A stretch of 64,000 nt of DNA from Lyophyllum atratum (taxonomy: Eukaryota; Basidiomycota; Agaricomycetes; Agaricales; Lyophyllaceae), in NCBI GenBank assembly GCA_014905825.1, contig JACGCN010000007.1, positions 620,001-684,000 of the forward strand. The letters are read 5' to 3'. The notes under the pieces were generated by a model. That model saw nothing but the letters and a program-made list of their open reading frames with translations. It was not told where the DNA came from and ran no database searches. Within the stretch, counting starts at the first letter, position 1. Every line of letters begins with the position of its first letter. Shown piece after piece: positions 32,794 to 43,389 of the stretch. The translations under genes were made by a program, and so were the position numbers.

Positions 32794-32842
32794 ATTACTG
32801 AAGGGAGCCAGCGATGGTGAGTTGTCAATGCCACGACCGTAA
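32794..32842 (+). pseudogene. Displaced last codons of the WD40 gene
   Basis: If the element and one ATTAC are removed, the WD40 frame continues from ...RNQL into LKGASDGELSMPRP and a TAA at 32840-32842. This shows the original end of the gene and places the insertion about 14 codons before its stop. Confidence 0.65.
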
Positions 32843-33327
32843 CCCGCGTGTGTCTGTCTGACCAGTTATTAGACAGTGTATCACCTTAACCTCTTGAGGA
32901 CTTCAAACTTGAAAGACGTATGAGCAAATTCTGAAGCATGGAGTTGAATCCGGACAGCGCAGATTATCAATGTTCAGCCTAGGTACCTTGCGATATGGAG
33001 GGTCGACTCCGTTCCACATATTTGTTGGCTATTGGAGTCGCGGAGGCGTAGATGGATACTCCGAGATAGTATCTCTGTCGATCAATACATTCTTACTGTA
33101 CGCGGGGTGTAAAATCGCAAAAGTTCGAGATACAGCGGTAGTGTATCGATGAGGTCTGGCCGCGTCAGTCACAGTATGGCATCCCTACACTACCTGATGC
33201 TTTGAGCAAAGACTGCGCAGAAGAAAGGGCAAGATTTACATAGGCTTTTCATGCGAGAGACGCAACACATTCCGAACATAGAGTCCGCGGACTTCCTTAC
33301 ATCATGATAGTGTTCGAGTTCAGTTTC
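32843..33327. other. Intergenic, nothing recognised
   Basis: No gene, RNA gene or repeat supported between the WD40 tail and the F-box/LRR-like gene. Confidence 0.4.
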
Positions 33328-34438
33328 TCACGTGTATCTCTGCTCGTCTCGCCAATGGTCCCACAAAATACCGACCAGCGTCTCTCCTTGTATTCGACCC
33401 GTTACACGGAGAGGTCCCGCCGAGTAGATGCGTCGCATGTTCTCCTCAAAGAATGCCCGGATGCTGTTTCTCGATTGATACCCTTCAACTTTCACAACAC
33501 GAATCACGCATAATGGCGGCGTACCGTGCCTTCCAACCAGATATTCATCGATACGCCTCCATTCGGGCTTGGTCATATCATTAGCTCGGACATCGGCTAG
33601 GCCGCACAATTCCCCCGCAACGCAGAAGGTCGCCTCATCGAGATGGTTACCATTCCGAAGCGACTCGCAGAGGTCGGCTACGTAGCGAAGATCCGCCAGA
33701 TACTGCATCGAAAACGCAACGTGTCCTAGATTTTCAGCTCGAGACGCATTTCGGGGGAATCGATAGGGAATGCTTCAGGACTTCAAGTATCAGTCAATGT
33801 GTGTGGTAACAGAATAAGCTCTGCTCACTACAGGTGTTGGTGACAATATCCAACTCCTCCAATGCAGAGTTTGCAACACCGAGGAGTGCTTCCAGCCCGC
33901 TAACATCGGACTCCTTCCACAGTTTGACTTCAAGTTTCCGGAGGCCCGAGTCATAAAGAGGCTAAAGAGGGCTCAGAAGGGCTGGGTAGAGCGAATGTAT
34001 GGCATATTCCCGCGCGATGAGGGTCTGGAGAGAACCTTCACGGTTCGGATCGATGAGTGAAGGGGGATGATCTGTGAAATCGAAGACAATATCATCTAAG
34101 AGGGTCATATGCCGTGGTTCGAGCTTCCGGAGGGAGGGGAATGCACACAAGTAGGAAATTGGGAATTTATGCATGTATGATAGACGGAAATAGCGCAGGG
34201 TGGGGAACCTGAGGACTGTGGATATGTTGTGCTTGTATATGTCAGGTAAATCGGACCAGGCTCCCCATTGGGAGGTGCCTTCAATCTTCAGAGATCGCAG
34301 TCGATTCAGCTTACCAAGGACTACAAAGGAAATGTTGCAACAGACTTCTGGATCTATCAGAATTGAGATCGAGTCCACGTAGGTGCTGAGATGGCTACTA
34401 GACATCAACGAGCTTTTTAGGGCTTCGTTCCGCAGCAT
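33328..34438 (-). pseudogene. F-box/LRR-like protein with an in-frame nonsense codon
   Basis: The upstream frame (34438-33962) has leucine-rich strands typical of agaricomycete F-box proteins: LNRLRSLKIEG, FPTLRYFRLSYMHKFP, FPSLRKLEPRHM. A single TAG at 33962-33964 interrupts it; the same frame continues with PLYDSGLRKLEVKLW and ALEELDIVTN. A GTGAGC..AATCTAG intron (about 33833-33727) leads into a last exon (MQYLADLRYVADLCESLR ... HWRDEQRYT) ending at 33328. An N-terminal F-box exon may lie in 34440-34740 but I cannot define it. Substrate adaptor for SCF ubiquitin ligases would be the family role. Confidence 0.45.
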
Positions 34439-35923
34439 CTTTCGGATGGCCTAATGAAACAGAAAGTCACCTGTACAGGGATTTCTGCGCTGAATTGCAG
34501 AGGGAAGATGATACCGTGCAGCATGAGACGAGTGTCTTTTGCATTTCGGGGCCGTCGAGAGCCTCTTATCAATGAGCTATTGAGGAAAGCTCGGGTAGAC
34601 GGACATGATCAGTGCGCTGAATTCGCAAGATGTCAGATGTTGGATCCTGCGCCAATGACTTTGGAAACCGAACCTGTCTGTCAGGTTGTGAGATATGACT
34701 TGTGCTGATATGACGATTACAACAAGAGGGCGGATGGAAGGCGGATGCCAAACCTAATGATGCCTTGTGACGTCGATTACTATCGACGACCTGTGCCTGT
34801 ATTGCTAATTGAGGTGCGGATAACGCCGTGAGGTGTTCGCTATAATCTGGAACGAACTGCGGAGCGCTCAGAATCCCAGAACTTCAAGATTCCACACCTA
34901 GACGTGAGTATAAATCGCGCATGTGAGTGGCATTCAAGCCATGCTCAAAGTTGTCAAACAGAAGATAATCGAAGGCACATGTTCCCCGCCAACGCGCCCA
35001 ACTACTCACTGGCGACTAGACACCTTGTTGCCCCTTGTAATGGGGCCGGTGGACGAGTTACGAGAGTTTTCTTCCTTACTGTCGCAGGAAACATACCACG
35101 TCATACCGTCTCAACGTCTGAGAGGGGAGGAGGGCATCGTGGCATTGTCCAATGCCCGAGTTGTAGTCCTTAGGGTACCGGTCGAATTAGGCTGGAGTTG
35201 ACGCGGGGGGTCCACTTAGACTCGTTACCAGCCGTTATAATGAAGACAAGTCTGTCTCTCGAGGCTTGTCTCATAGAGGGAACGGTCACCGGTCTAGGTT
35301 CCACTTAGGCTAGAGTTGACGTGGGGGGTCTACTGAGCAGTGAGCGTTGACTCGGAGTGTGAAATCTTATGATCACATCAAGATTGAGCGCACGGCTGCT
35401 CGGCGCAACAACAAGCGATCATGCTGTTGCAAGTATGTAACGGTGTAACCAATAGACTAAAGAACGGAGGAACGACTGGTTGTGTCTGTCTAGGAGAGAC
35501 TAGGTTTTGTGGCGGTAGCGCGCGTTCACTAAGCTTATTTTGAAGGACCATCGTTGCCAATGAGTACCGAATTACCTAATCGTCGGTCACCTGTCGCTGT
35601 TTGCCAACGCCGGCGTTCGACGTTCGACGTTCTTCAACGTTCAACGTTCAATACTTGCAATTGGCCTCACTTGGCTCAACAATCAGGACTTCGTGCCTCT
35701 CTCGCTCTTACCAACCCCCTAATGAACATGTTCTAATCGCTTCCGACGCAATTGTAGGTGTCAGTGATGCTGATGACATTACAATCAAGACGTCGACTAA
35801 ATTGACATATGTGTGCGTGAACATGCGTCACTCCAAGTGTTCCGATAACCAACTCGGTATAAACTCAATTCGGCTTCAAATTGGCTTCAAATCTCTGTTC
35901 CGGCCTTTCTCTCCTGATCGCTT
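34439..35923. other. Gene-poor stretch with scattered short repeats
   Basis: A plus-strand frame at 34923-35201 (VDELREFSSLLSQETYHV) looks partly protein-like but has no start, splice context or motif. Around 35620-35650 a run of CGTTCGACGTTCGACGTT and its near mirror AACGTTCAACGTTC forms imperfect direct and inverted repeats. No gene is supported. Confidence 0.35.
35188..35345 (+). repeat. Direct repeat pair, ~35 bp
   Basis: TTAGGCTGGAGTTGACGCGG plus GGGGTCCACT near 35188 is repeated as TTAGGCTAGAGTTGACGTGG plus GGGGTCTACT near 35308, about 120 bp apart, possibly marking a decayed insertion. Confidence 0.5.
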
Positions 35924-36680
35924 ATGTCTCTTTTGACGAACATTGCTTTTTTAATATCGCTTTTCCTCCTCGTTGTTGGCCAATTGCAAGATCTTGTGAA
36001 TGTTACGGTCCCGCATACCGACTCCCGGCTAAAGTAAGATAATTCAAAGCTGACTATTCTGCCCTTTGACACCCGAGTTCAGGTATTTGGGGACTTGGGA
36101 TTTCTCCCCTGGTGAAAAGTGTGCTTGGAGAAATACAAGGACGAGCGGGAGTTCAGCATTACTGAATTTTAGAGGTTTGTTCATTTCAGTCTCACGAGTC
36201 AACGAGCACCTGCACTCCTTACACGACGTATCAGGTACATCGATCAAAATTCTTGGTGACACTCAACTTTCGCTGTCTTCAACGGTTTTCTTGGATGGTA
36301 AACAGTTTGGCGTCGTCGATGGACAGGGCTGCGATGCTGTGATATTCGAAGGGCCTGGACTTGATGATGAGGAGCATACGATAGAGCTGGTCTCAGCAAA
36401 TTCCCCGCTGGGCACGCTGCATCTTTCAGGCTTCGTGTACGTTCCTTCGATATACCATCATTCTGCATTCACATTGCTTCATAGTTATACTGAAAGGGGC
36501 GCCTCAGCCAAACAAGTACGCCTCCCCGATCACCCTCTAAGTACAGGTGCCATCGCTGGTATTGTTGTAGCCGTCGGAGGCTTCATAGGGCTAGTTGGAT
36601 CTATATTCCTGTGTTGGGACTATATCATCTACTTCAGACTGGTTTCCCTGGTTGGCTTTTATGTCAAACACTTTCAATAA
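35924..36680 (+). CDS. Single-pass membrane protein with secreted beta domain
   Basis: Three exons (35924-36033, 36083-36174, 36235-36680) splice in phase to 215 aa. A signal peptide is clear (MSLLTNIAFLISLFLLVVGQ). The luminal part (YLGTWDFSPGEKCAWRN, NFRGTSIKILGDTQ, VFLDGKQFGVVDG, DDEEHTIELVS) matches the galactose-binding-like fold pattern seen in many agaricomycete surface proteins with one C-terminal helix. A transmembrane segment follows (TGAIAGIVVAVGGFIGLVGS). The cytosolic tail is short. Introns are 49 and 60 nt. Ligand unknown. It sits directly upstream of the tandem array below. Confidence 0.65.
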
Positions 36681-36734
36681 GCGGCGCCTGATGACTTGCT
36701 CCTAGCTTCTTGGTTGGCTTGGCTGGTCTGTTGA

Positions 36735-37475
36735 AACCAAACGCCGCATCTTCTTCAAAGCGCTGAAGTCCCTTGGAACAACAGAGGTCCGTGATGATTT
36801 GTGTTCTTGGTCATATGATGCTTACCTTCCACTGCTCATGTAAGATCTCCCTGTTCCTCACGACTAAGGAAGAGCTAGAAGACTTCAAGGAGGGTGATCG
36901 AGAGAGACCACTTGTGTGGCAGGTATGTCAGCCATGTGTCTGTCGGGCAAGTTTCTGCTCATTTGGCTGCAACCAGGTGTTGCATATTGGTAACACGAGT
37001 GAGTAGCCCTTTCTCATTTCTAATAAATTCCGACGACCGTTAGGCATTCCGATTCACAGAACGCGAGTTCAATGTTGATGTTCCTTGGGAGTATGTTTCG
37101 CTTTTCCTGCATGGGACGTTGCTTATGTGTTTCCTATACCCACGTGCAGCAATGGCAATATACAGCTAGGATTTGCAACAATACACAAGAGAAATAACAT
37201 CGTAGAATGCCAAGATATGGAAAAAGCTCCTGTAGGTCTCGACTCGGATATGTCAGTTATTTTGTAGTGCTCATTGGTAATCAAGGCTCGATTGCTCGAT
37301 CGTGGCCAGTGGCCGCAGTGGAAGTACGAAGGAGGCGATGAACGCGAACGAAAAGCGAACAGAAGTCATAAAACACCGCCAAAACCATTTGCGAGGAACA
37401 TGAGTGAATTTCCAGCATCTGTTGCACTCGGTGCGACCCCGCTCAATCTCCTTTGTCTCTTGACTCACTGACTTG
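36735..37475 (+). pseudogene. Tandem array unit 1, 5'-truncated
   Basis: Contains the second half of an unrecognised gene: RRIFFKALKS, ISLFLTTKEELEDFKEGDR, PLVWQ before a GTATGT intron, VLHIGN, FNVDVPW, DNGNIQLGFATIHKRNNIVE and KAPVGLDSD. The same order of blocks appears in unit 2 about 1.35 kb downstream. Introns with GTATGT/GTGAGT donors separate the blocks. The beginning of the gene is missing here. Confidence 0.4.
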
Positions 37476-37484
37476 ACCTAGGAA

Positions 37485-38780
37485 CTTATGACAGCAAAAG
37501 AAGGATAATGAAGCCCGTGCTCGTCGTCGAAAGCATCCTGTACATTCATTCATTCAGCACCCACATCATAATGTTTCTCACTCTCACGATAGCCATGGTG
37601 CGGTCTACAAAACACAACAAGAGTTCTATCTCCACGCCTTCCGAACAGAAGGCTACAAAGGTCTGCATCCATTAGGTCGAAATTCCCTATTTACTTATGT
37701 CACGTAGCTGGGCAGTATGGTGAATCCATCGTCCAAAGTGTCGTTGAAGGCAGGCTTACTCCGACCGAGGGTATTAATCTTTCGACACTCCCACCGGTGC
37801 GAATATAAATCGCGATGGAATACTCTCAAAACTAAGCCCAGTACTACATTAGCTTTCTGGTTGCTACCTCGGGGATGGAATGGTGCAACTCGAAATTGGC
37901 CCTATGAAGCGCAAGGATGTAGTGCTCGCTGCACTCACCTTCCTTAAGGATACTATGCTTCCCGTGTTCCTCTTCCTCAAGCGTATCATGCCTCCTTTCT
38001 TGGTCTACGTCAAAGAACGCGTGGCAAGTTTTCCGTCAACACCGTGACTGAGCGATGTCTGATCACTTGCCCATAGCTACTTGCCTTCGCCACCTTTAAC
38101 ACTCGCCGGCTCATCTTCAAAACGGATGAAAACCTTCCTCTAACTCAAGTATGTTGACTCCTCCTTAATATCTCCTATACCTTATTATCATGTCAGATCT
38201 CGCTTTTCCTCACGACAAGGAAAACATTGACGGACTTCAACGAGGGGGATCAAGAAGTGCCTATTGTCTGGCAGGTACGTCAGCCCCATGTCAGCATTTC
38301 CCTGCTAATGTTTGACCATTCATCTGGCAACTAGGTGTTTAATATCGGAGGGGCACGTGAGTAAACCTTTTCAAACGCTACGAGACTGTCTCCCCGAGCG
38401 TTTTGTTGGCGTTTTGTTCAACAGAAAGGCATTTTCAAGTCGATATTCCTTGGGGGTAAGTCTCGCCTCTGACGTATCCTATGGTACTAAACAAGTATCA
38501 GACGCAGCACTGGCAGCGTTTACTTTGGGTTTTCGACAGTAGAAGACTCGGGTTTCGTGGTCCGATCCCTGACTGCAGCAAAAGCTCCCGTGAGGATCCA
38601 CTTATGCCTCAAGGACTTCTGCAGGACTGATTCGTAATGAAGGCTTCTTTGCTCGGCGATGGCATGTGGGACGACTACGAAGAAAAAGAAGGGGGGGATA
38701 AGGGTCACGAAGGACGGCCAAATTTGTTGGCGAAGAACGCAAGTGACCACTCGGCGACAATTGCCCTTGGTATGACTGTC
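37485..38780 (+). CDS. Tandem array unit 2, complete orphan gene
   Basis: Most complete of three tandem copies. Blocks in order: HDSHGAVYKTQQEFYLHAF, TEGYK, AGQYGESIVQ, GRLTPTEGINLSTLPP, GDGMVQLEIGPMKRKD, a hydrophobic stretch (PVFLFLKRIMPPFLVYV), TRRLIFKTDENLPLTQ, ISLFLTTRKTLTDFNEGDQ, PIVWQ, VFNIGGA, HFQVDIPWG, SVYFGFSTVEDSGFVVRS and KAPVRI. Exons are short, with GTACGT/GTGAGT/GTAAGT introns. I do not recognise the family. Exact exon borders and the start were not settled, and an in-frame break cannot be excluded. Confidence 0.4.
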
Positions 38781-38794
38781 CTCAGCCTCCTTGC

Positions 38795-39354
38795 TTACTG
38801 ACACCATTTCTCATCGAGTTACTCAGGAATTCACAATGAGCGACAAGGGCTTGTCCAGCCGGCAATTCTCATCAGAAATTTGCTGTATGTATATGCTATT
38901 CCATATCAATCTCATACTACTGATTGCAAAGTGCAACATTCGCAACAGCAACGGTGCGGTATATGAAACCGAAGACAGTTTTTTTCTCCATGCCTTTCGA
39001 ACAAACGGTTACAGAAGTGTGTTAACATTGTGTGATGCCTCTGTTTACCTACGTGCTAACCGCTTCTTAATATGCAGCTGGGCAGTATGGCACAACTCTG
39101 GTAGCAAACATTGCTGGGGACAGGCTTACACCAGTCGAGGGGATTATGATTTCGAATCTCAGACCGGTATGAACCCAAAATATGTATACAAGGTTACCCT
39201 GCGGCTGACGCTAGCAATCAAGCTCACCTGCTGGAAGATTGGGGATACTGGCAACGGCATGTTACAGCTCGGAATGGAGCACCCAACGTATCCGGACTTG
39301 AAGGCTTATAGACACGAAGAAAAGATATCTAAGCACGCAATTTCCAAGGTTTGA
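38795..39354 (+). pseudogene. Tandem array unit 3, 3'-truncated
   Basis: Repeats the first half of unit 2: NSNGAVYETEDSFFLHAF, TNGYRS, AGQYGTTLVAN, DRLTPVEGIMISNLRP and GNGMLQLGMEHPTYPD, at a distance of about 1.37 kb from the same blocks in unit 2. It then ends with KHAISKV and a stop at 39352-39354; the later half is missing. Confidence 0.4.
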
Positions 39355-39357
39355 TGA

Positions 39358-40826
39358 ACATGCGAGTATGGTTCACGATCGAAGTCGGGGTGGGTTTTGG
39401 CGCGAATAAACTTCGAGTGTGGTTTCCACGGTGTGATTTTGGAGAATCTACTTGTATCTGTTGTACTTAGTATCTAGACGGAATTCTTTCCCTGTCACGG
39501 TCATTACTTTGCTTTGACCAGGCTGAGCTGAGACCAGTTTGTACCTCAGCGCCACAACAGCCGTGATAAGTCAAAGTCAAGCACAGTGGAGAGGGAAGGG
39601 TATCAGTACCACTAGGCTGGATTCTGTGCACCACAGCGAGGTTGGTGATCATCCAAGGTCGGGGTAGACGAAGTTGCTGACTGGATGTGTGGACGCATCG
39701 TCGGCCGATCGTATGTACACTTTGCCATCCTGCAGAGCTATGCATCGTGGATGGCAAAGAAAAAACTCGCTAAGCTCGGACAAGCGAGCATCACTGCACA
39801 GAACGCATCAATCAAGATGAGGAGTCAGGACCTGCGATGTCCCCTTCGACGCAGCCTAAACCATAGATGTGCCTCGCAAGCCGCATCCGGAGCATAAGAG
39901 TGTAGTCAGACGCGGTCCCTCTCCCAGGAATACGTTTAACATCCCCAGACGTTGATGGCTCTTGATGGTAGCCAGAGATGACTTCGACAGCAGGCTCAAA
40001 AATGACTAGATATGTCGCCCGAGGTCAGAATGTGCATAATTGGAGACTAGGCTAGTGGTAGCGAAAGATAAATATTGTTCTAAGTAGCATGGTGCCAAGC
40101 GTACTGCTCTTCCGATTGCTCTTGCGATTGTCAAGGTTTCCTGCAGCAGTTCTTGGGTATCTGAGGCGGGTTATATCGTCCAAGCGACCGAACTGTAAGC
40201 GGCTACTCCCCGTGTGGACAAATGTCTCAAGCAAGGTTTCCCAGGTAGTCTCAGCCAGTACTCCGAGTCGGCAATACCTGGCTAACACGAGGCCAAAGCT
40301 GGGCACCCTAGGGCCCTCGACGACTAAATTTTTGTACCGACTTACAATACCTTATGTAAGTCACGGGCCACCGACTTCAAGTTGCTCGCGCGCGACCTTA
40401 TTGACTGAGGAAACAGTTACGGATAATTGGGTTCACAAAGGGCAATTGACCTGACAGGAAAGAAACCGTTGCGTTGGCCATGTAGAAGAATAAAGAGCCA
40501 TTGAGAGCCATTGGTCGTGGTGATCGGGTTGTAAGGAGCGTGTGAACAACAAGGTCAACCCTTGGGCCCGCTTTTTTTGCAGTCTATCCGAACCTTGCTC
40601 CCAACCCCCACTTGCTCCAGACAACCTCTCGACCCACCATCAGCCCTTTTATCGGCCCACCGCCCTGTTTGACGCAGAAACCACTATCATCTCCGTCGAC
40701 GGACTCGGACGCCAGAAGATATCCAATAGACACCAATATCAACCCAATCTTGAGCCTCTACCAACGCTCACCTCTTCGTCGCTGGAAATTCAAACCTTGA
40801 AGCACCCACCTCTCAATCCACCCATC
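39358..40826. other. Intergenic and upstream region of DHH1
   Basis: No gene seen in 39358-40500. The last ~300 bp before the ATG at 40827 are CT- and CA-rich, as in the 5' leaders of highly expressed fungal genes. Confidence 0.4.
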
Positions 40827-42482
40827 ATGTCGCAAACCGGCCCCTCAACATCATCAACGTGCGTCTTTCTTTCATTTCCGCGACCACGCAGCCCGGCCCA
40901 GACTTTTTTACTTATTCCCAAACCATTGTAGACCCTCCCTCAACGACTCCTGGAAAACCGGTCTGCGCTCACCACCAAAAGACATGCGCCCGCAGACCGA
41001 AGATGTAACCGCGACGAAAGGCATGGAGTTCGAGGACATGTTCCTCCGGCGGGAGCTGCTCATGGGCATCTTCGAAGCCGGATTCGAGAAACCCTCCCCC
41101 ATCCAAGAAGAAGCCATCCCCATCGCCCTCACCAAACGCGACGTCCTCGCCCGCGCCAAGAACGGCACCGGCAAGACCGCCGCCTTCGTCATCCCGTCCC
41201 TCCAGCAGGTCGACGTCAACAAGCCCAAGATCCAGGCGCTCCTCCTCGTGCCGACGCGCGAGCTCGCCCTGCAGACGTCGCAGGTGTGCAAGACCCTCGG
41301 AAAACACATGGGCATACAGGTCATGGTCACTACGGGCGGCACGACGCTCAAAGACGATATTTTGCGTCTGTCTGAGACTGTGCATGTGCTGGTGGGCACG
41401 CCAGGCCGTATTTTGGATCTGGCGGGTAAAAATGTCGCTGATCTCAGCGAGTGTCCGGTTTTCGTCATGGACGAGGCGGATAAGCTGCTGTCCCCTGAAT
41501 TCGCTCCTGTAATGGAGCAGCTCCTGTCTTATCTTCCTACTGAGCGACAAGTGATGCTGTTCAGCGCTACCTTCCCTATGATTGTTAAAGATTTCAAGGT
41601 GCGTCCGACTTGGCTCCCTATGAATCTTGGTCTGATCTCTCGACCATCTAGGACAAACATATGAAGTCCCCCTATGAGATCAATCTCATGGATGAACTGA
41701 CCCTACGTGGAGTTACGCAATATTATGCCTACGTCGAAGAAAGGCAAAAGGTCCACTGTCTTAATACCCTTTTCTCCAAGGTCAGTCTCCCTCCTTTCCT
41801 ACCGCAGCCTCAATCGTCTGATCCCGCTCCTACCCAGCTCCAAATCAACCAATCCATCATATTCTGTAATTCCACCAACCGCGTCGAGCTCCTCGCCAAA
41901 AAAGTGACCGAGCTCGGCTACTCCTGTTTCTACTCACACGCCAAGATGCTGCAATCCCACCGCAACCGCGTCTTCCACGACTTCCGCAACGGCGTGTGCC
42001 GCAACCTCGTCTGCTCGGACCTCCTCACCCGCGGCATCGACATCCAAGCCGTCAACGTCGTCATCAACTTTGACTTCCCCAAGAACAGCGAGACGTACCT
42101 CCATCGTATCGGGCGTTCGGGACGGTTTGGACACTTGGGGCTGGCGATCAATCTTGTGACGTATGAGGATAGGTTCAACCTTTATAGGATTGAGCAGGAG
42201 CTTGGGACGGAGATTCAGCCGATCCCGCAGACGATTGATAAGGGGTTGTATGTTGCGCCGAGCGCGTCGGAGGAGCAGGCGCAACAGCAGGCGCAGCTGC
42301 AGCAACAGCAACAGAGGCAGCAGGCCGTGGGGGCTCAGCAGAGGCCGCAGCAGCAGCAACAACAACAACAGGGGCAGGTGGTCTATCAAAGTAACGGACA
42401 GCAGGCCCAGCCGGCTCGCCAGAATGGAGCGGCAGGACCTCCTCGGTCTGGATATCGCGGTGCTGTACCCGTCGCTCGATGA
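40827..42482 (+). CDS. DHH1: DEAD-box RNA helicase Dhh1/DDX6
   Basis: Four exons (40827-40858, 40932-41598, 41652-41780, 41838-42482) give 490 aa, the usual size. All DEAD-box motifs are intact: Q motif GFEKPSPIQ (61-69), motif I AKNGTGKT (86-93), [19 protein letters not shown] near 190, SAT near 222, [29 protein letters not shown] and [10 protein letters not shown]. The sequence [10 protein letters not shown] and KGLYVAP are typical of the Dhh1/Me31B/DDX6 branch. The C-terminus is glutamine-rich (two Q-runs), fitting P-body condensation. Dhh1 promotes decapping and translational repression of mRNA in the cytoplasm. Introns are 73, 53 and 57 nt; the first follows only ten codons. Confidence 0.95.
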
Positions 42483-43389
42483 AGGGACAGGAGTAGTTGA
42501 TTCATCGTAGGTTGGGGGTTGAGACGGGGAGTGTGGGAGGGAGAGGGAAGCGAAACACAATCATCAAGGATCCGACATCCAGCCGCATACGTTCAGCCAG
42601 TCTAAGCATCTCAATCTTCATCATCTTTTCTCGTCTGTTTTTTAAATCCTCGTACTCTCAGGCGGCTTCCGCCAGCGTTACCCATCTTGTACCAAATCCC
42701 AACACATCGTCACGCTGCCACCACTCACTCCCAAGCCGGGTTTCCTCCCTCCATTATATATCTTACATCGCTGTCGTCGTGCGCCCCGAGGTCATTTCAA
42801 CCTCGCCTCACTCCTCCCTGCCCATTTTATGTTACCGTTTATTATATATAACGGCGGCGCGACACCTATCTCTTTTTTACTGTCACTATGATGCTTGAGG
42901 TGCTTTATTGGTTTCTACTGGATCAAGAGTTGTTTGTGCGTTGATTGTGTTGTCGCTTACGTGGTGTGGTGGAGGTGAAGAGGACGTGGGTGCAGTACTT
43001 TACCACTTGTACCGTCGTTACTGTTTTGCGAGACAATTGCACGGCTACGGTCCTCTTACGTGTTGGTTACCGTCCTGGGTAAGGCTGAAACGGATCGAAA
43101 CTTGTGGAATAGGCACAAATGAACTGAATTGGGTGTCCGCCACGCGAAAATTTGGCGGAAGCGAGGAATCTCAGTTTCTGAGACGCGCCTGCGCCGCTCT
43201 TGCTGGTCCTCTCCTCCGTCTTCCCCCTTCTTCCTCTCTGTGCTCCACGACCGACCAGGCGGGCCTTCACGACCTTCTATCAATTACACGGCGACCCAGG
43301 GCCGGAATCGACCCATTTTGGGCCAACACACACTAGCGGCCAGCAAAACTGAGCCTGAGGGGGACGCACCATTTCTTGGGACTACCGAG
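42483..43389. other. 3' region of DHH1 and upstream region of the glycosyltransferase
   Basis: Open frames here are not supported. A TATATATAACGG tract lies near 42842-42853. The plus frame that opens at 43129 runs into the glycosyltransferase but its first 87 codons are Arg/Ser/Pro-rich and are probably 5' UTR. Confidence 0.4.

Noticed and set aside
34923..35201. 93-codon plus frame with VDELREFSSLL
   Set aside because: Begins with GTG, has no splice partner or recognised motif, and stands in a gene-poor stretch; kept only as a note.
41934..42560. Long minus-strand frame rich in Leu opposite the DHH1 3' end
   Set aside because: It is the antisense of the DHH1 helicase C-domain and Gln-rich tail; CAG/CAA runs read as Leu on the other strand.
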